A stretch of 64,000 nucleotides of DNA from Alisma plantago-aquatica (GCA_963693085.1 OY856412.1:1411091894-1411155893); one strand, 5' to 3'; shown: positions 1 to 11,904, numbered from the stretch's first letter. Notes: generated from the sequence alone by a model not told the origin. Numbers and translations: made by a program.

Positions 1-393
1 GACAGCATGCTTTACTTTGTCTGCTTCGGGGATGTCGAGGATCCGGAAAGCCTTCTCAAGACTTGTCATCCACAGATCTGCATCCGCTGGATCAGCCGTT
101 CCAGCATATTCCGAAGCTCCGACTCAGCGAAGCCGCTCAAAGGTCTTCCCAATACCCGATACTTCTCCATGGGGAGCATGTGCTCTTGGAGGAGGCACTG
201 GCAATCGCTCAACCATGAGATTCATCGTAGCCATCATCTGCCCCATAAGCTGTTGGTAGGCAGGATGTTCAAGAATGGCTGGGTCAGGTTGGGGGACCTC
301 AGGCACCCGATCTTCATGCGCCTGTCCTACTACTCCATCAACAGATGCAGCATCGTTGTGCTCAGCAGCGAGTTCTTCATGGTTTCCAGACAT
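1..393 (-). pseudogene. Ty3/gypsy gag, N-terminal part, broken
   Basis: Start of the gag (capsid) gene of a Ty3/gypsy element, running leftward out of the window. The ATG at 393 opens a polar, proline-rich N-terminus (MSGNHEELAAEH...) like that of the three array gags (MSERHEEYVVES...). An in-frame TGA at 124-126 interrupts it after 89 codons, and the same frame then stays open to the window edge with gag-like sequence (EYAGTADPADADLW, LEKAFRILDIPEADKV), which matches the array gag around the start of the retrotransposon gag domain. It lies just downstream of a PBS and a 5' LTR, the normal order. The family assignment rests on similarity to the array gags and the wider plant chromovirus (Tekay-like) gag family; the rest of the element cannot be seen. 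Confidence 0.8.
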
Positions 394-502
394 CTTAGCT
401 TTTCTTCCGCTGAGGGCAGAAGATTTCTATGAGAAAATCTGGAAAACACATAAGAACAAACACAACCTAGTCCTAGATCCCTGTAGACTCAGCGAACCTA
501 AA

Positions 503-514
503 GCTCTGATACCA
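503..514 (-). other. Primer-binding site (initiator tRNA-Met)
   Basis: On the minus strand this reads TGGTATCAGAGC, the usual plant PBS complementary to the 3' end of initiator tRNA-Met. Four bases separate it from the LTR edge at 519. It fixes the element's orientation as minus. Confidence 0.85.
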
Positions 515-1029
515 AACTTGTGGCAACACATCCCATTATCACACAGATAACGAGGTGTTACGCGAAAACGTGCGGAAATCACCATAACCACAGTTAATAA
601 AAAACACGGGTTAATTAAAACCGATTGCGGAAAACTGATAAACTGAGAAACATATTACATTCCAGTCCATATCCTGCAAGAAAACATGTTACATATATAT
701 CCATACAAGCCTGGATACATGTCCACAGCTTAGAGCAACAGTTGTCCTGTCATAACCATGAGTTCACCACACATTCATACATATAAAGGCCCACATCTGG
801 TTAACAGCAGGATATACAAATGACATCGGTCGTGCATCGTGAAACAACGTCAAAACACCGCCAAGGACCTGAGAGTACAGGGATGACTCTAGACTCTACA
901 CCAAAACATCAAAACAGCAACATCTCCAAAGCTTGCCTTCTACAGATCTTCTTGTTGCTCGGCCGCAACTCTGCGACCACCACCACGACAAGCTCGACCA
1001 CCTAAAAAGGGTGAAAACTAGCAGAGTGA

Positions 1030-1070
1030 GACAATTGAACATTGTCCCAGCGGGAGGCATAACTCCGCGC
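1030..1070 (-). other. Conserved double hairpin in LTR
   Basis: Two adjacent inverted repeats: GACAAT/ATTGTC with a 5-base loop, then GCGGGAG/CTCCGCGC. The same pair, with different loop and stem bases, occurs in all four array LTRs (for example 6245-6285). Conservation of pairing in diverged families suggests a functional RNA or DNA structure in the R/U5 part of the LTR; the function is unknown. Confidence 0.6.
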
Positions 1071-2629
1071 CAAAACTTCAAAACCTCAGATAAGATAAAG
1101 CTTATCTCAGCAGATTATTGATAAAGAATATAACAAGAACAGTTATAAGTAACAAGCCATCCTGAGTCTTACCAGTGGTATCAAAAGGGCATATAACCAC
1201 TATATTTCCCAATGGAACATGATTGACAATATAAACTCATAAGAATAATGCACAGTAACTGTAAGATAACTAAAGTTAACTACACAACAAGGCCTCAACC
1301 AATGTTTTGTATTTGTCTTATCAATACATACTAAACAGCTGTATTACGTTTTATTATGCCCTGAGGAAATGAACCGTACCGTTCAAATCCAACCTTCGGC
1401 TGCGAAGCCCATAGCCGGTGCCATACAAGGTCAATGGAAGAGCCGGAATCCAAGACCTTCTCCGCCTCATGGTCAGTACATGAGAACACAAAGCAGGACC
1501 GCAATCTCGTGCTTGAAGTGGTCATAAGCCACAGGGTCAGCTCCACAGGCTACCCTCTGCCTAGTCCGCCTCGGTACAGGTCACGGCACTAGAAACTGAG
1601 CCACGTGTCTAAACACCGAGCTCGGAGCCATGAACGCATTCATGCTCAACATATCACATATCTGGAGCCATGGGCCATGTTCACCATGCTAGTCACACAT
1701 CCGAGTCTGCAACCGCAGCTGTACTCGTTTCACCTCTCTATTTTAGGCTAGGAGAAACCTCACATATTCAAAAATATGCGCTCCGGGTTAACCCGCAGGA
1801 GAACCCGTTTCATCATCACCCTATCCTGACTGGTGATGAATCTATGGCCAGGGCAAGCTACATTATAGATTACACTGTGATTAGTTAGTATCTTTTAGAT
1901 GGATTGCAAGATTCAACCAAGTTGTATAACGTGCAAGGTATAACAGAAGTAAACAGCATAAACTCAACATTAGGTATTTACGTCATACTGATTCATCACA
2001 AGGATCTCACATCACATGTTATCACTTGGCCTCTTGCCAACCATCTAGACCCATCTCAAGGATCATCACACATCATGGGATCTCAATCCCTCATCACATA
2101 AAGCCATAGCCTCTCAGGGCTTTCAACATCATTATGAAATCATCATTCATAATACACCTGTCATCACAGTGTTCATTTACCCAATTCTCATAGCCTTTCA
2201 TTGGGCTAAGCATTACCTGCATGGTTAGCATCATTCAATAACCAGATGAATAATCAAGAGACTACAATTACTACCATAGTGTGACAATTAGGGTTAAGCA
2301 CATTGTCAGTACAATCATGATGATAATAATTTCATCCATGCCTCATCTTTAAGTATATAAGTAAGCACATTATCAAGTAACCCTAATGCATGCTCAAGAT
2401 CATATTTGGCATTTAATAAATAGAGTGGTTACATTAATATGCATGTACTTTAGCCACAAGAACATAATTCTCATTATTAAGCAATGAATCGTCATAAGAG
2501 CATCATAACAAGCCATGCCCTCACAAGAGATGTCAACAACCCTCACTAGAAGTCACCCCCGGGCAGAACCCACTTCTATCCAGCCCCTATCGGGCGTGCA
2601 ACCCTAGCAGGCATGTAGAGCAAGACTAG

Positions 2630-3260
2630 TCCGGGTGAGCAGAGTAAAGCATGGGCGAGCAGGGGTGTGTGTGTCGGGCGACACGCGTGCAGGGCGAGCC
2701 ATTCAGGCGTGTAAGGCAATCGGGTGAGCATAGCTCAACTAAGCGGGCAGGTTGATATCGGGCGAGCCAAACAGAACCGGGTGAGCAAGGCCTGTCGGGC
2801 GACACGCTGGGCGAGCCAAAACATGAGCGAGCAGGGCGCGTCAGAGAGAACCCGGGTGAGCAAGCCTATCGGGCAAGCTAAGCTTCTGAGCGAGCCAAGG
2901 TTATGTCGGGCGAGCCAAAGAAGTATCAGGCGACACACGTGCAGGTGAGCAAGGGAAAACCGAGCGAGCAGACTTGATTTGGGCGAGCGAGCAGAACAGA
3001 GCTATATCGGGCGAGCAGGGTTACTGGGTGAGCAAGACGACTGAGCGAGCAGAGTCAGAGTGCTCACCCGCTCAAGGCACAAAAGAGAAACTTTGCTCAC
3101 TCCAACCGTACAAGAGAGAACTAGGGCAAGGGCTGTCGGGCAGCACCTCCCCACACATCTCAACCAAGGTTCAAGCCATCTAAACAAGCTCACCATCTTG
3201 CCCAAGGTGAGAGGAGAGTCTTGCTCAAGCCACCAAGTCATGTGCTCACCTCAATCGGGT
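2630..3260. repeat. Cluster of GGGCGAGC-like motifs in LTR
   Basis: About 30 scattered, imperfect copies of GGG(C/T)GAGC(A/C), often as CGGGCGAGC or GGGTGAGCA, at irregular 10-25-base spacing. This is not a clean tandem array. It lies in the U3-side half of the 3.74-kb LTR. Confidence 0.65.
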
Positions 3261-3489
3261 AGGAAAGAGGGGTGTTGCTCATGGCATTAGAGCTCAATCT
3301 CACTCATCTAGACCAAGGGGACAAAGGAGTGTTGCTCTCCTAAACCCTAGATGTCAAGGATCGGCCAACATGCAAGGTAAACAAGGACCAAGCTACTAAC
3401 TTACAAGGGCAAGACTAAAGCAAACATAAATTGAAAGGAGAGTAAAGTAGTTTAGGGTTAGAGTCATGCAACCCGCCTTAAGCTCCAAG

Positions 3490-3680
3490 GAAGAAGATGC
3501 ACTTGAGCTCTAAGGGTTGTCGACCACCAAAGCTCCTCCAAGAGGGGTGTGTCGACCTCCACTCCTTCAACTCCAAGGGTGTATCAGCCTCCAAGCTGCT
3601 CACACAAGGGTGTGTCGGCCACCTTAGCTCCTTCTTCAAGGGTGTGTCGGCCACCAAGCAAGGGAGAGATGGAGGGTGTG
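3490..3680. repeat. Degenerate tandem repeat (GTGTCGGCCACC)
   Basis: About five imperfect units of roughly 35-45 bp containing AAGGGTGTGTCGGCCACCAA-like sequence next to AGCTCCTTC. They lie inside the same LTR and are probably the product of slippage or unequal exchange. Confidence 0.6.
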
Positions 3681-4260
3681 TCGTACACAAGGAGAAGAGG
3701 AACTAAAGGGACATCAAGCTAAGGAAGGGACAACCTATATAGATGAGGAAGGAGGAGAAACCAAGGTGAACCCTTGCTAGGTGTCGTCCACCCAAGGGAC
3801 ACATGTCCACCAACTCAAGCCACCTCTCTTGCAAGCCATAAGACACTTGTCCAAAATGTGCATCATGTGTTCTCCAAACATGACCAAGGTTGGACCAAGC
3901 TTCATGGGCGACACACCAAGCTGCCCTAGGCCGACACAAGCTCTTCTTGGCCGACACAAGGCCCAAGCAAGCCCAACTCCAAGGCCCAAACAAGCTCAAC
4001 AAAGGCCCAAAGAACTCAAACAACAAGCCCAAGCCTTCCTCTCAACCCTAGAGGAAGCAAAGAGAGAGAAGAACACCTCTCAAGGTGACAGACTTGCTCC
4101 CAAAACCCTAGACTTGGTTTAATTGCAAGTAGCACCCTCAACCCTCAACAAAGCACAACCAAACCCTAATCACCACTCAAAGGTGATTAGCAAGCCTCAA
4201 ACCATCAAGGTTAAGCAAAACAAACAGGGTAAGCCCTAAACGCAGGTCAGGGTCCTTACA

Positions 4261-5762
4261 TAAACCACCAATGAAGTCCTTGATTTGTGCTTTCTTAGGA
4301 GTCCGACTCTTCCTAGATCTTGTATGACACTGATTTCGACTTAGCAGTTGTCAGTTGGATTTTGAGTGGTATCCTCAAATTCCTCAGAGCATAATAAAAG
4401 ATGTAAGACAGACATGTAGTATATCTGTTTAGGGTTATATACAACGCTTCATATTGGATGATAACCCTTATTTGCTTTCTTTTAATTGAGATCATGTATT
4501 TACAATAATAGATAATAGATATATTTATGTTGTATCTATGCTCATGTTGTAAATATGCTTATGTTGTCAAAGATACTAAAATTGATGGTTAAGATGTTGT
4601 TTCTAGCTACGTTTAATATTGCTAGCCATGCCTATGTAATTAGAAAAGCTTAAACTACTTATCATGCCTATGTAGTTCACTGTGTTATGATGTTAGTTTT
4701 GCTTATGATATAGATCTGTTCCCTTTATTTGAGATGCCAATATTGATAGCCATGTTATGTTACTAGACATATTCATGATGTCAGGGATGCTTATGCTACT
4801 AGATTGCTTGTGATGTTAGCAAGGAATATGACGATAGTCAGAATAATGATAATGATTGTTACTAGATGCAATTTGATGATATTTGAGTGGATATCTATCC
4901 AAAGAAATGGATTTATTTGTTATATATATGCATTGATGATCATACTTGTTGCTAAGATTAATTGCTTAATTTGTTTAGCATACTTGAACTGTTCAATCTG
5001 TTTAATTGATTATTAAATACTCCAACTGCTTAGTTATATACTATTTAAAATGTTGTAATCAATAAGCATTGTTGGAGGTTATATCTCTTGTAGGGACATG
5101 AGTCTCACCCTTGTAGTTCGCCACATCTTTTTAGGTAATCTGAAGTGATGAAAACAAACATGTGGCAACAAAGAGGAGCTATAATAATGAATCTTTGAGA
5201 AAGTTGATTAGATGTCTAGTGTGTCCTAGAGTCGTCCTTGTACTCTCAGGTTTAGGTAGGAAAAGTGTGTATATGGTGTTTCAAATGAATCCGACTTTTA
5301 TTAGCATGTTAATGCTTGTTTGTGTGGCATATACAAATATTGTTCTCCTGTGTATATATCTTGTGGCTAAGGCGATAGAAGAATTTGTATCAAATTCTTG
5401 GCATAGTATGGATACAAGAAAGATGTTGGGCTCTTATGCAAATGTTTATGAGCAAGTGCTGACGTTGAAATCAATTTTAATTTACCCATATTTTTGGGTA
5501 TGTGATTAATAAGTGATCGATTGTGCTTTATGTTTTGAGTAATCTCATTTAGTGTAATGAGTTCTCATAGATGGTATCTCAGAGGAGTCAGAAGACCAAC
5601 AATCATCATATCTTACAATAAATATTGGACAGTCGTCTGGTTTTGAACATGTAACACCCAATCCAAAGTGGCAAAAAAGACAGTCACTCCTTCAACATCT
5701 AAAGGAAGATAGGACGGTCCTGCCATAAACATTGGACCACAGTGATATGGTTAGTGATATTG
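4261..5762 (+). mobile_element. Degraded LTR relic, plus orientation
   Basis: No gene is supported here. The segment 5080-5250 contains, in the plus direction, a diverged version of the LTR block seen on the minus strand of the neighbours: ATATCTC, GGGACA, GTCTCACCC, CTTTTTAGGT and then GTCGTCCTTGTACTCTCAGG. A PBS-like TGGTATCTCAGAGG starts at 5572, which would place the LTR end near 5570. A further TGTAACACCC at about 5650 could be another LTR start. The open frame at 5162-5509 begins at GTG inside this relic and is probably chance. The relic is old and its borders are unclear. Confidence 0.4.
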
Positions 5763-5767
5763 GTTGG
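5763..5767. repeat. Target-site duplication GTTGG (left)
   Basis: GTTGG lies immediately left of the first array LTR and is repeated at 49226-49230 immediately right of the last LTR. Five bases is the normal size for LTR-retrotransposon integration. Confidence 0.85.
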
Positions 5768-6244
5768 TGTAACAACGTCGATCGGAAAAACGTTATTAAC
5801 TAAGCATAAGCAATCACTAACAATGGATTACCAAAAATCACTAAAAATTAAAACTTTTTGCAAAGAGATCCACACATAGGAAATCTTTTTCTTCAAGAAC
5901 CAAAGTATAACATTTACATTCTGTTTCAAAGTACATGTCTTGCACTATTTCTTCTCGAGATTACAACATCAGCTGTCTCAAGACATAATATATGCACAAC
6001 ATATAACTTCGAGGCATCAAGCCAAATATCTCAGATCGATTCGTTAAAACACTAACTATAAACTTTGAGGACCTGAGAGTACAGAGACGACACATATAAC
6101 TTCTATCTACATGACACGACAGACAATACACTCAACCTGAGCTGTCACTGCTGTCCCTGTTGTTGCTGATGTTCTTCCTCTGCAAGATATTCTCACTTTC
6201 CTCCTTGCTTGTCCACCTAAAAACATTGGATCCCACGGGGGTGA

Positions 6245-6285
6245 GACAATTGTAAATTGTCCCAGCGGGAGATATAACTCTCCGC
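6245..6285 (-). other. Conserved double hairpin in LTR1
   Basis: GACAATT/AATTGTC (6245-6261) followed by GCGGGAG/CTCTCCGC (6265-6285). It is repeated at about 14252-14292, 32371-32411 and 43845-43885 in the other LTRs and, diverged, at 1030-1070. Confidence 0.6.
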
Positions 6286-6599
6286 CAAAACATTATTATT
6301 GCAGTTTAAAGATATGGAACTGAGCAGAGGATAAGCAGTTTAAAGCATTCTCGTCTTAAAGCATTGTAACTATTCATGATATAATAATAGAACAACTATT
6401 CTCTTAATAAGGAATAGGAAAAACATGTATATCATTTATCCTCCATATTATACCATCATGTCAAACTTCTCTTGTGACACTCATTATCTTGATATGTCAC
6501 CCATGAGACATTCTTGTTTCAACTTATTGGCCTTAGCCAATTTGCTAAACAGATTTTTGGTTATTTTGGACATGAGAGTGTACATCATCATGTCTTATT

Positions 6600-7245
6600 C
6601 AGGCATTGGTCTATACCAATCCTATATAAATATTCTAGGCATTGGATTACACCAATCCTGTGCAACTAGTACAAGCATTAGACTTATATTATTCCTGTGT
6701 ATCCATTCCAGGTATTGAACTATGTCAATCCTGTGTAACCATTCCAAGTATTGATCTATGTCAATCCTGTGCAACTATTCCAGGTATTGATCTATGTCAA
6801 TCCTGTGCAACTATTCCAGGTATTGGGATTTAGCCAATCTTGTACATTCCAGGTATTGGGAGTTAGCCAATCTTGTGTTATTATTCCAGGTATTGGGATT
6901 TAACCAATCATGTGCATTCCAGGTATTGAGAGTTAGCCAATCCTATGTTATCATTCCAGGTATTGGGATTTAACCAATCATGTTCATTCCAGGTATTGGG
7001 ATTTAACCAATCCTGTGTTATCATTCCAGGTATTGGGAGTTAGCCAATCCTGTGTTATCATTCCAGGTATTGGGAGTTAGCCAATCCTGTGTTATCATTC
7101 CAGGTATTGGGAGTTAGCCAATCCTGTGACACTATTCCAGATATTGGAGTTTAACCAATCATGTGCAGATGTTATTCCAGGTATTAGACTATGCTAGTCC
7201 TGTGCAACTATTCCAGGTATTGAACTATATCAATCCTGTAATGCT
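6600..7245. repeat. Tandem ATTGG...CCAAT units in LTR1
   Basis: About 17 imperfect units of 28-40 bp, each with the form ATTCCAGGTATTGGGAGTTAGCC followed by AATCCTGTG. Each unit holds ATTGG and CCAAT facing each other across about 8 bases, so a CCAAT box is present on both strands. The equivalent blocks lie at about 14606-15190, 32725-33365 and 44200-44800. Relative to the element's transcription it sits U3-side of the double hairpin, where promoter-proximal elements would be expected. Confidence 0.8.
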
Positions 7246-8459
7246 AAAAGTGATATTTATCACATATTGATATATCACTTTCCTCATCACCTTCAACTTC
7301 CTTAAGTTATCAGCTTATCTTGGATTAAGATATTTCCCATCTTAATCCTTTCATCGATTAACCTATCACCCTTACCATGAAGTGCATAGGTCACACATTA
7401 GAATGGTCCAACTATCTTTAATAATATAGACTCATCTCAAGTTAAAGCATTACTTGCTATAAGGATATACACAATCAATCACTTTAGGCATTCCCCCCAT
7501 CAATATATTAGTAACCATTCCATTATTAGGATTAGGGTTTCCCATACTATCATACTTCATTAGGGTGAGGATTGCATATAACATCACCCTTCATTAGGCT
7601 TTCTCATCATATTGCCTAAAATTAGGGTTTACAATTCATACCAACATGGGTTTCTCATGGCATCACCCTCAATTAGGGTTTACATGGAATCAACCTCAAT
7701 TAGGGTTCACATGATCTCTTTATTAAGGATCATACCCTATTCATCACATGATCAATACTTAGGTATGAATTCCTTTCCATCATCCTATCAACTTGATTAG
7801 GTTACATCAACCCTTCAGTCAAGTATATACAACTATGGTTAACATAGTGTACTAAGACATTGTTCTTATAAGCAATTAGGGTTCATCCCTTAATTGGCAC
7901 TAATCACTTAGGTACTATTAGGGTTTCAACCTTTGTACCTTCATTGATTATCACTACTAATCATCATTGGATCAATGGATGATTCATCATCTCTATTCTC
8001 AAGAGATTCAATCACATTGGACCTCCATTACTTAAGGCATCCAATTGAATTAGGGTTTACTATTCATCCTAATTAGTGATTTCACATGTAGACAACCTCT
8101 TAATAGGATTATACATGGAATCAGCCTCAATTAAGGTTTACATCATATATTGGATCCATGCATTTGTTATGAATTAATGATTAGTTACCATTAAAGGTAT
8201 CTCCCACCTAATCATATTAGGTTTACAAAAATGTTTGATCAATTGGACCTTCAATAACTTGAGGTATCCAAATAGATTGATCAATGGAACCTTCAACTAC
8301 ACTGGGTATCCATTTGAATTAGTCAATTGAGTCTTTAATATCATTGGGTACTCAATTGAATCAACCCATTGTTCCTTTAAATACATTAGGTACTCAATTG
8401 GGTTAACCAATTGATCCTTCAATTGTATTAGGCATCTGATTGGATTAACCAAATTGAAC

Positions 8460-10310
8460 CACAAACGGTTTGAAATCGTTTAAGCAAAAAGCTTTGAAAC
8501 CGCATGAACTTGAAGCTGCATGAGTCTCAAACGGTTGAGACCGTTTGGTCTCAAACAGTCTTGAGATCGTTTGGACCCAAACGGTCTTGAGACCGTTTGG
8601 ACCCAAACGGTCTTGAGACCATTTGGTCCAAACCTCTCAAAACCGCATGGACCAAAGAGTCAATCAAGACTTCAACAACACTCAATTCCAATCTATGGAA
8701 TCTCAACCAATTGGATCATCAACTCAATCATCAATTGAGTCATGAACTCATCCCTTAATTAGAACTTCAATTAGGGTCTGATCTCAATGGAATTAGGGTT
8801 TATAAACACCAATTAGAGCTTTGAAGTTGATCATAAATCAAGCTACTAATTATGTTTCAATTGATTGCATTGGATCTTCAACCATTGAATTCATGGAACC
8901 AATCATCAATTGGACCTATGCTCATACTTCAATTGAGTTTAGTAGGTCAACCTTCAACTGATTTGACCCTCAATTGACCCTCACTTGGTCATCAATTAGG
9001 GTTTAATTCAATTGGATTAGGGTTTAGAATCGATGATTCAACAACACTCATCAATGCAAGATTGTTTACTTTGAAACTTTTGAACCATCATCCAAATTGG
9101 GTATGACCTGACCCCAAACAGTCTTGAGGTCGTTTGGATGACCTCCAAACGGTCTTGAGACCGTTTTCCCATCATATCACTCAAATCCAAGCCATCCAAT
9201 TAAGGTTTGGATCATGGGATTGATCACCAAATCAACATTGCATTGTATATCAGCTTGGTACCTTTAGACCTTCAAACACCTAACCATACTCAACCCTAGA
9301 CCTCCAAACGGTCTTGGTTGACCACCAAACGGTCTTGAGACCGTTTGGATGAGCTCCAAACGGTCTTGAGACCGTTTGGCTCATCCAACCTTTGGATTCT
9401 AGTGAAATTTCATCAAGGTTTGGTCTATCGAGTTGATCAACAATCAACACTTAATTGCAATATGATTTGGTACCTTTAGACCTTCAATTGGTCAACTATA
9501 CTTGACCCCAGACCTCCAAACGGTTTTGGGGTGACCCCCAAACGGTTTTGAGACCGTTTGGGTGATCCCCGTTTGGGTGATCCCCAAATGGTCTTGAAAC
9601 CGTTTGGGCTAATCAACCTAAAATCTCTAATTAACTCATTGGAATTTCAGCACTGATTTCATTTGGGGTTTGCCCAATTGATTAGCCTTCAACTCATGAC
9701 TCGTTTGGAATTAATCCATCAAACTTGGTGAGTCATTAACCAACATCATTAGGAACAGTAATACCAAACGGTCAACACTTGGTCAACCATCTCAAACGGT
9801 TTTGAGACCGTTTGCCCAAAAAGTTCAATTATATCAGATTGATAATCAGCACTTAATCCAATTAGGTTTGCCTAATTTATTAGCCTTCAACTCACGATTC
9901 CTTGGGAGTTAATCCCTCAAATTTGTAGGGTCATCAACCAACATAATTATGAACAGGAATCCCAAACGGTCAATTCTTGGTCAACTCACTAAAACGGTCT
10001 TGAAACCGTTTTCCCAAACAGGTCAAGTTAATCAGGTTGAAAATCAGCATTTAATTCAATTCAATTTTCCTAATTGATTGGCCTTCAACCTACGATTCCT
10101 TTGGAGTTAACCCCTCAAATTTGTTGGGTCATTAGCCTACATAATTAGGAACAAAATTCCCAAACGGTCAACGCTTGGTCAACCATCTCAAACGTTCTTG
10201 AAACCGTTTTCTCCCAAATGGTTTCAAACCGTTTGCCTTTAAACGGTTTGCTGAAACCGCATAGCCAATCAAATTAAAACGATTTGGAATAGCTATAAAA
10301 ACCGTTTGGC
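8460..10310. repeat. Palindrome cluster AAACGGTCT/AGACCGTTT in LTR1
   Basis: Some 20 copies of a near-palindrome whose best form is AAACGGTCTTGAGACCGTTT, plus half-sites AAACGG and ACCGTTT. Copies are scattered in groups (8525-8640, 9110-9165, 9300-9385, 9515-9605, 9770-9815, 9960-10010, 10165-10310) rather than evenly spaced. The same layout occurs in the other three LTRs. Confidence 0.8.
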
Positions 10311-11904
10311 TTGGTACTTTTCTTTGGATAAGCATCTAGGATGATGTCATCATCCCCTTCCTTCGAACAACCAAGAATAGCAACCGTTTTTTATGGAAAT
10401 TGCAGCAAAGAAACAAGAGTGTAGCAATTTAAAGAAAACAATCAACAAAGTACAGAGAATTGATGCAATATCAATGATTAAGGGTTTGAGTTATAAAACC
10501 CGCCTCAAATCTGATCTCCAAGCTCCAAGCTACACGTATCTAATGGTGTATGAAGCTTCTCCAACTATTCCAAGGCTCAACTTCAAGATTTGGAGTGAAA
10601 TGATCGGCTAGAATTGAAGATTGAGTGAAGAAATGAAGGAATTACACATTGTTTTATGATTTTCACCATGAAATCATGAAGAACGAAGATCAAAGGCTTA
10701 CCAACAGGTTGGGGACGTGATCCCTGCTGTCCTTAGCCTTCTTGGTCGGTTTTGCAAGCAAGGAGAATAAGTGGGGTCGTAAAAGCCTTTCATTTGGCTT
10801 GGAAAAGGTACTTTTATAAGAAAATTGAGGATAGAGAAGATACTTTATAAAAGTCTTTTAATTCCAAAATTGTTGCCACCACTTCCCCCTTGGTTTCTTT
10901 CATTCAAGGGCATCTCTATCCCCGCCGAACTCCCTTCCATTATCCATGAATTAAGGGAAAATAAAATAAGCACCTTAATGCTTATTATATTATTATCCCA
11001 TATGTGAGTGGAAATTACTTTCCTTTATAATAAGGTGAGTGGAGTTTCACCTCCTTTAGATATTTTCGTTCCTTATCTTGGAAAAAGAACGTCCATCCTT
11101 ATTCAAAATCAACCAATAACATTTTGGTTGAAGGCCCATTGATTAATACATTCATTTTTGCCCTAAATTGAATTAGGGTTTCACTTAAGATTAAATCTTG
11201 ATTATTTTAATATCAAGATTCTCTCTCCTCCAACTTAATTCAAATGAGATGCCCCTCTCATTTTATTTGCTCTACATGATGCCAAGAAACATTAAGGACC
11301 TTATTGAAGTGGTAATTTGCATATCAAATCCTAGGTTTTTGGGTAAATTGCACATTACACCAAAACTAGGTTTTAATGCACAACATTGCTTTACAAGCTT
11401 AATCTTGGTGCCCAAGCTTGTGAAAGTCCTACCACTATATCATATTCATTCTTATGATGTCTCAACATCAGAGGAACCTCTTATCATGCAACATTTGCAA
11501 GTTGACCCCTCAACTTGGGTAATTTGCACTTTAGTCCAAAATAAGCAAACATTGCTTCAACATTGTTCAAACAGGACCAAAATTGAAACATAAGTTTCTC
11601 ATGAGCCCTAATTACTTTTCACAAGATAGGATTAAGCATATAATCAACTTTCTTAATCAAAACACCTAGGGTTAAAGCATAACCCAGGTTAGGGATGTTA
11701 CAAATTATAAACCCCTAACAAGGATTTCGTCCTCGAAATCCTAGATAAAGGAAACAGATATCATTCATTCACCATATCAACATGTCTCTTCATAATACCT
11801 CATTGTTATGGAGACATCATACATTCTTTATTAATATTATGTTTATGCAAAGCATAAACCCCTAACATATGATGTTCATATCATTTTATATAATTAGACT
11901 GATT

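Larger units (their letters stand above)
519..4260 (-). mobile_element. 5' LTR of a Ty3/gypsy element (3742 bp)
   Basis: Read on the minus strand the LTR starts TGTAAGGACCCTGACC at 4260 and ends with TTGCCACA at 519, followed by 4 bases and the PBS. Its start resembles that of the array LTRs (TGTAACATCCCTGACC), so the two families are related. Near its U5 end it carries the same double-hairpin block (1030-1070) and a GTACTCTCAGGTCC motif near 870. The middle holds a cluster of GGGCGAGC-like motifs and a degenerate GTGTCGGCC repeat. The partner LTR is outside the window, so the target-site duplication cannot be checked. Open frames inside look non-coding. Confidence 0.85.
5768..11702 (-). mobile_element. 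LTR1 of array (5935 bp)
   Basis: On the minus strand it begins TGTAACATCCCTAACC at 11702 and ends CGACGTTGTTACA at 5768. It is uninterrupted and the best reference copy. From U5 to U3 (left to right) it holds the GTACTCTCAGGTCC motif (about 6066-6082), the double hairpin (6245-6285), the ATTGG/CCAAT unit array (about 6600-7245), a region rich in TTAGGGTTT (7530-8060), the AAACGGTCT palindrome cluster (about 8460-10310) and a U3 end without obvious repeats. No protein-coding gene is supported; small open frames such as 6425-6718 and 11198-11593 recur in the other LTRs only because the LTRs are copies. Confidence 0.9.

Noticed and set aside
2724..3290. Several overlapping short frames on both strands
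   Set aside because: Produced by the GGGCGAGC motif cluster, which is free of stops by composition.
5162..5509. 115-codon frame with hydrophobic stretches
   Set aside because: Begins at GTG inside sequence that aligns by eye with a decayed LTR leader; not a credible gene.
6600..7245. Regular repeat units resembling a CRISPR array
   Set aside because: Units are imperfect, spacers are not unique and the block is one part of a plant LTR present four times. There are no cas genes and this is eukaryotic DNA.
11198..11593. 131-codon open frame recurring in the LTRs (also 18081-18476)
   Set aside because: It lies antisense in the U3 part of the LTR, starts without ATG and has no protein family; it is shortened or split in LTR3 and LTR4. 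Recurrence reflects LTR duplication.
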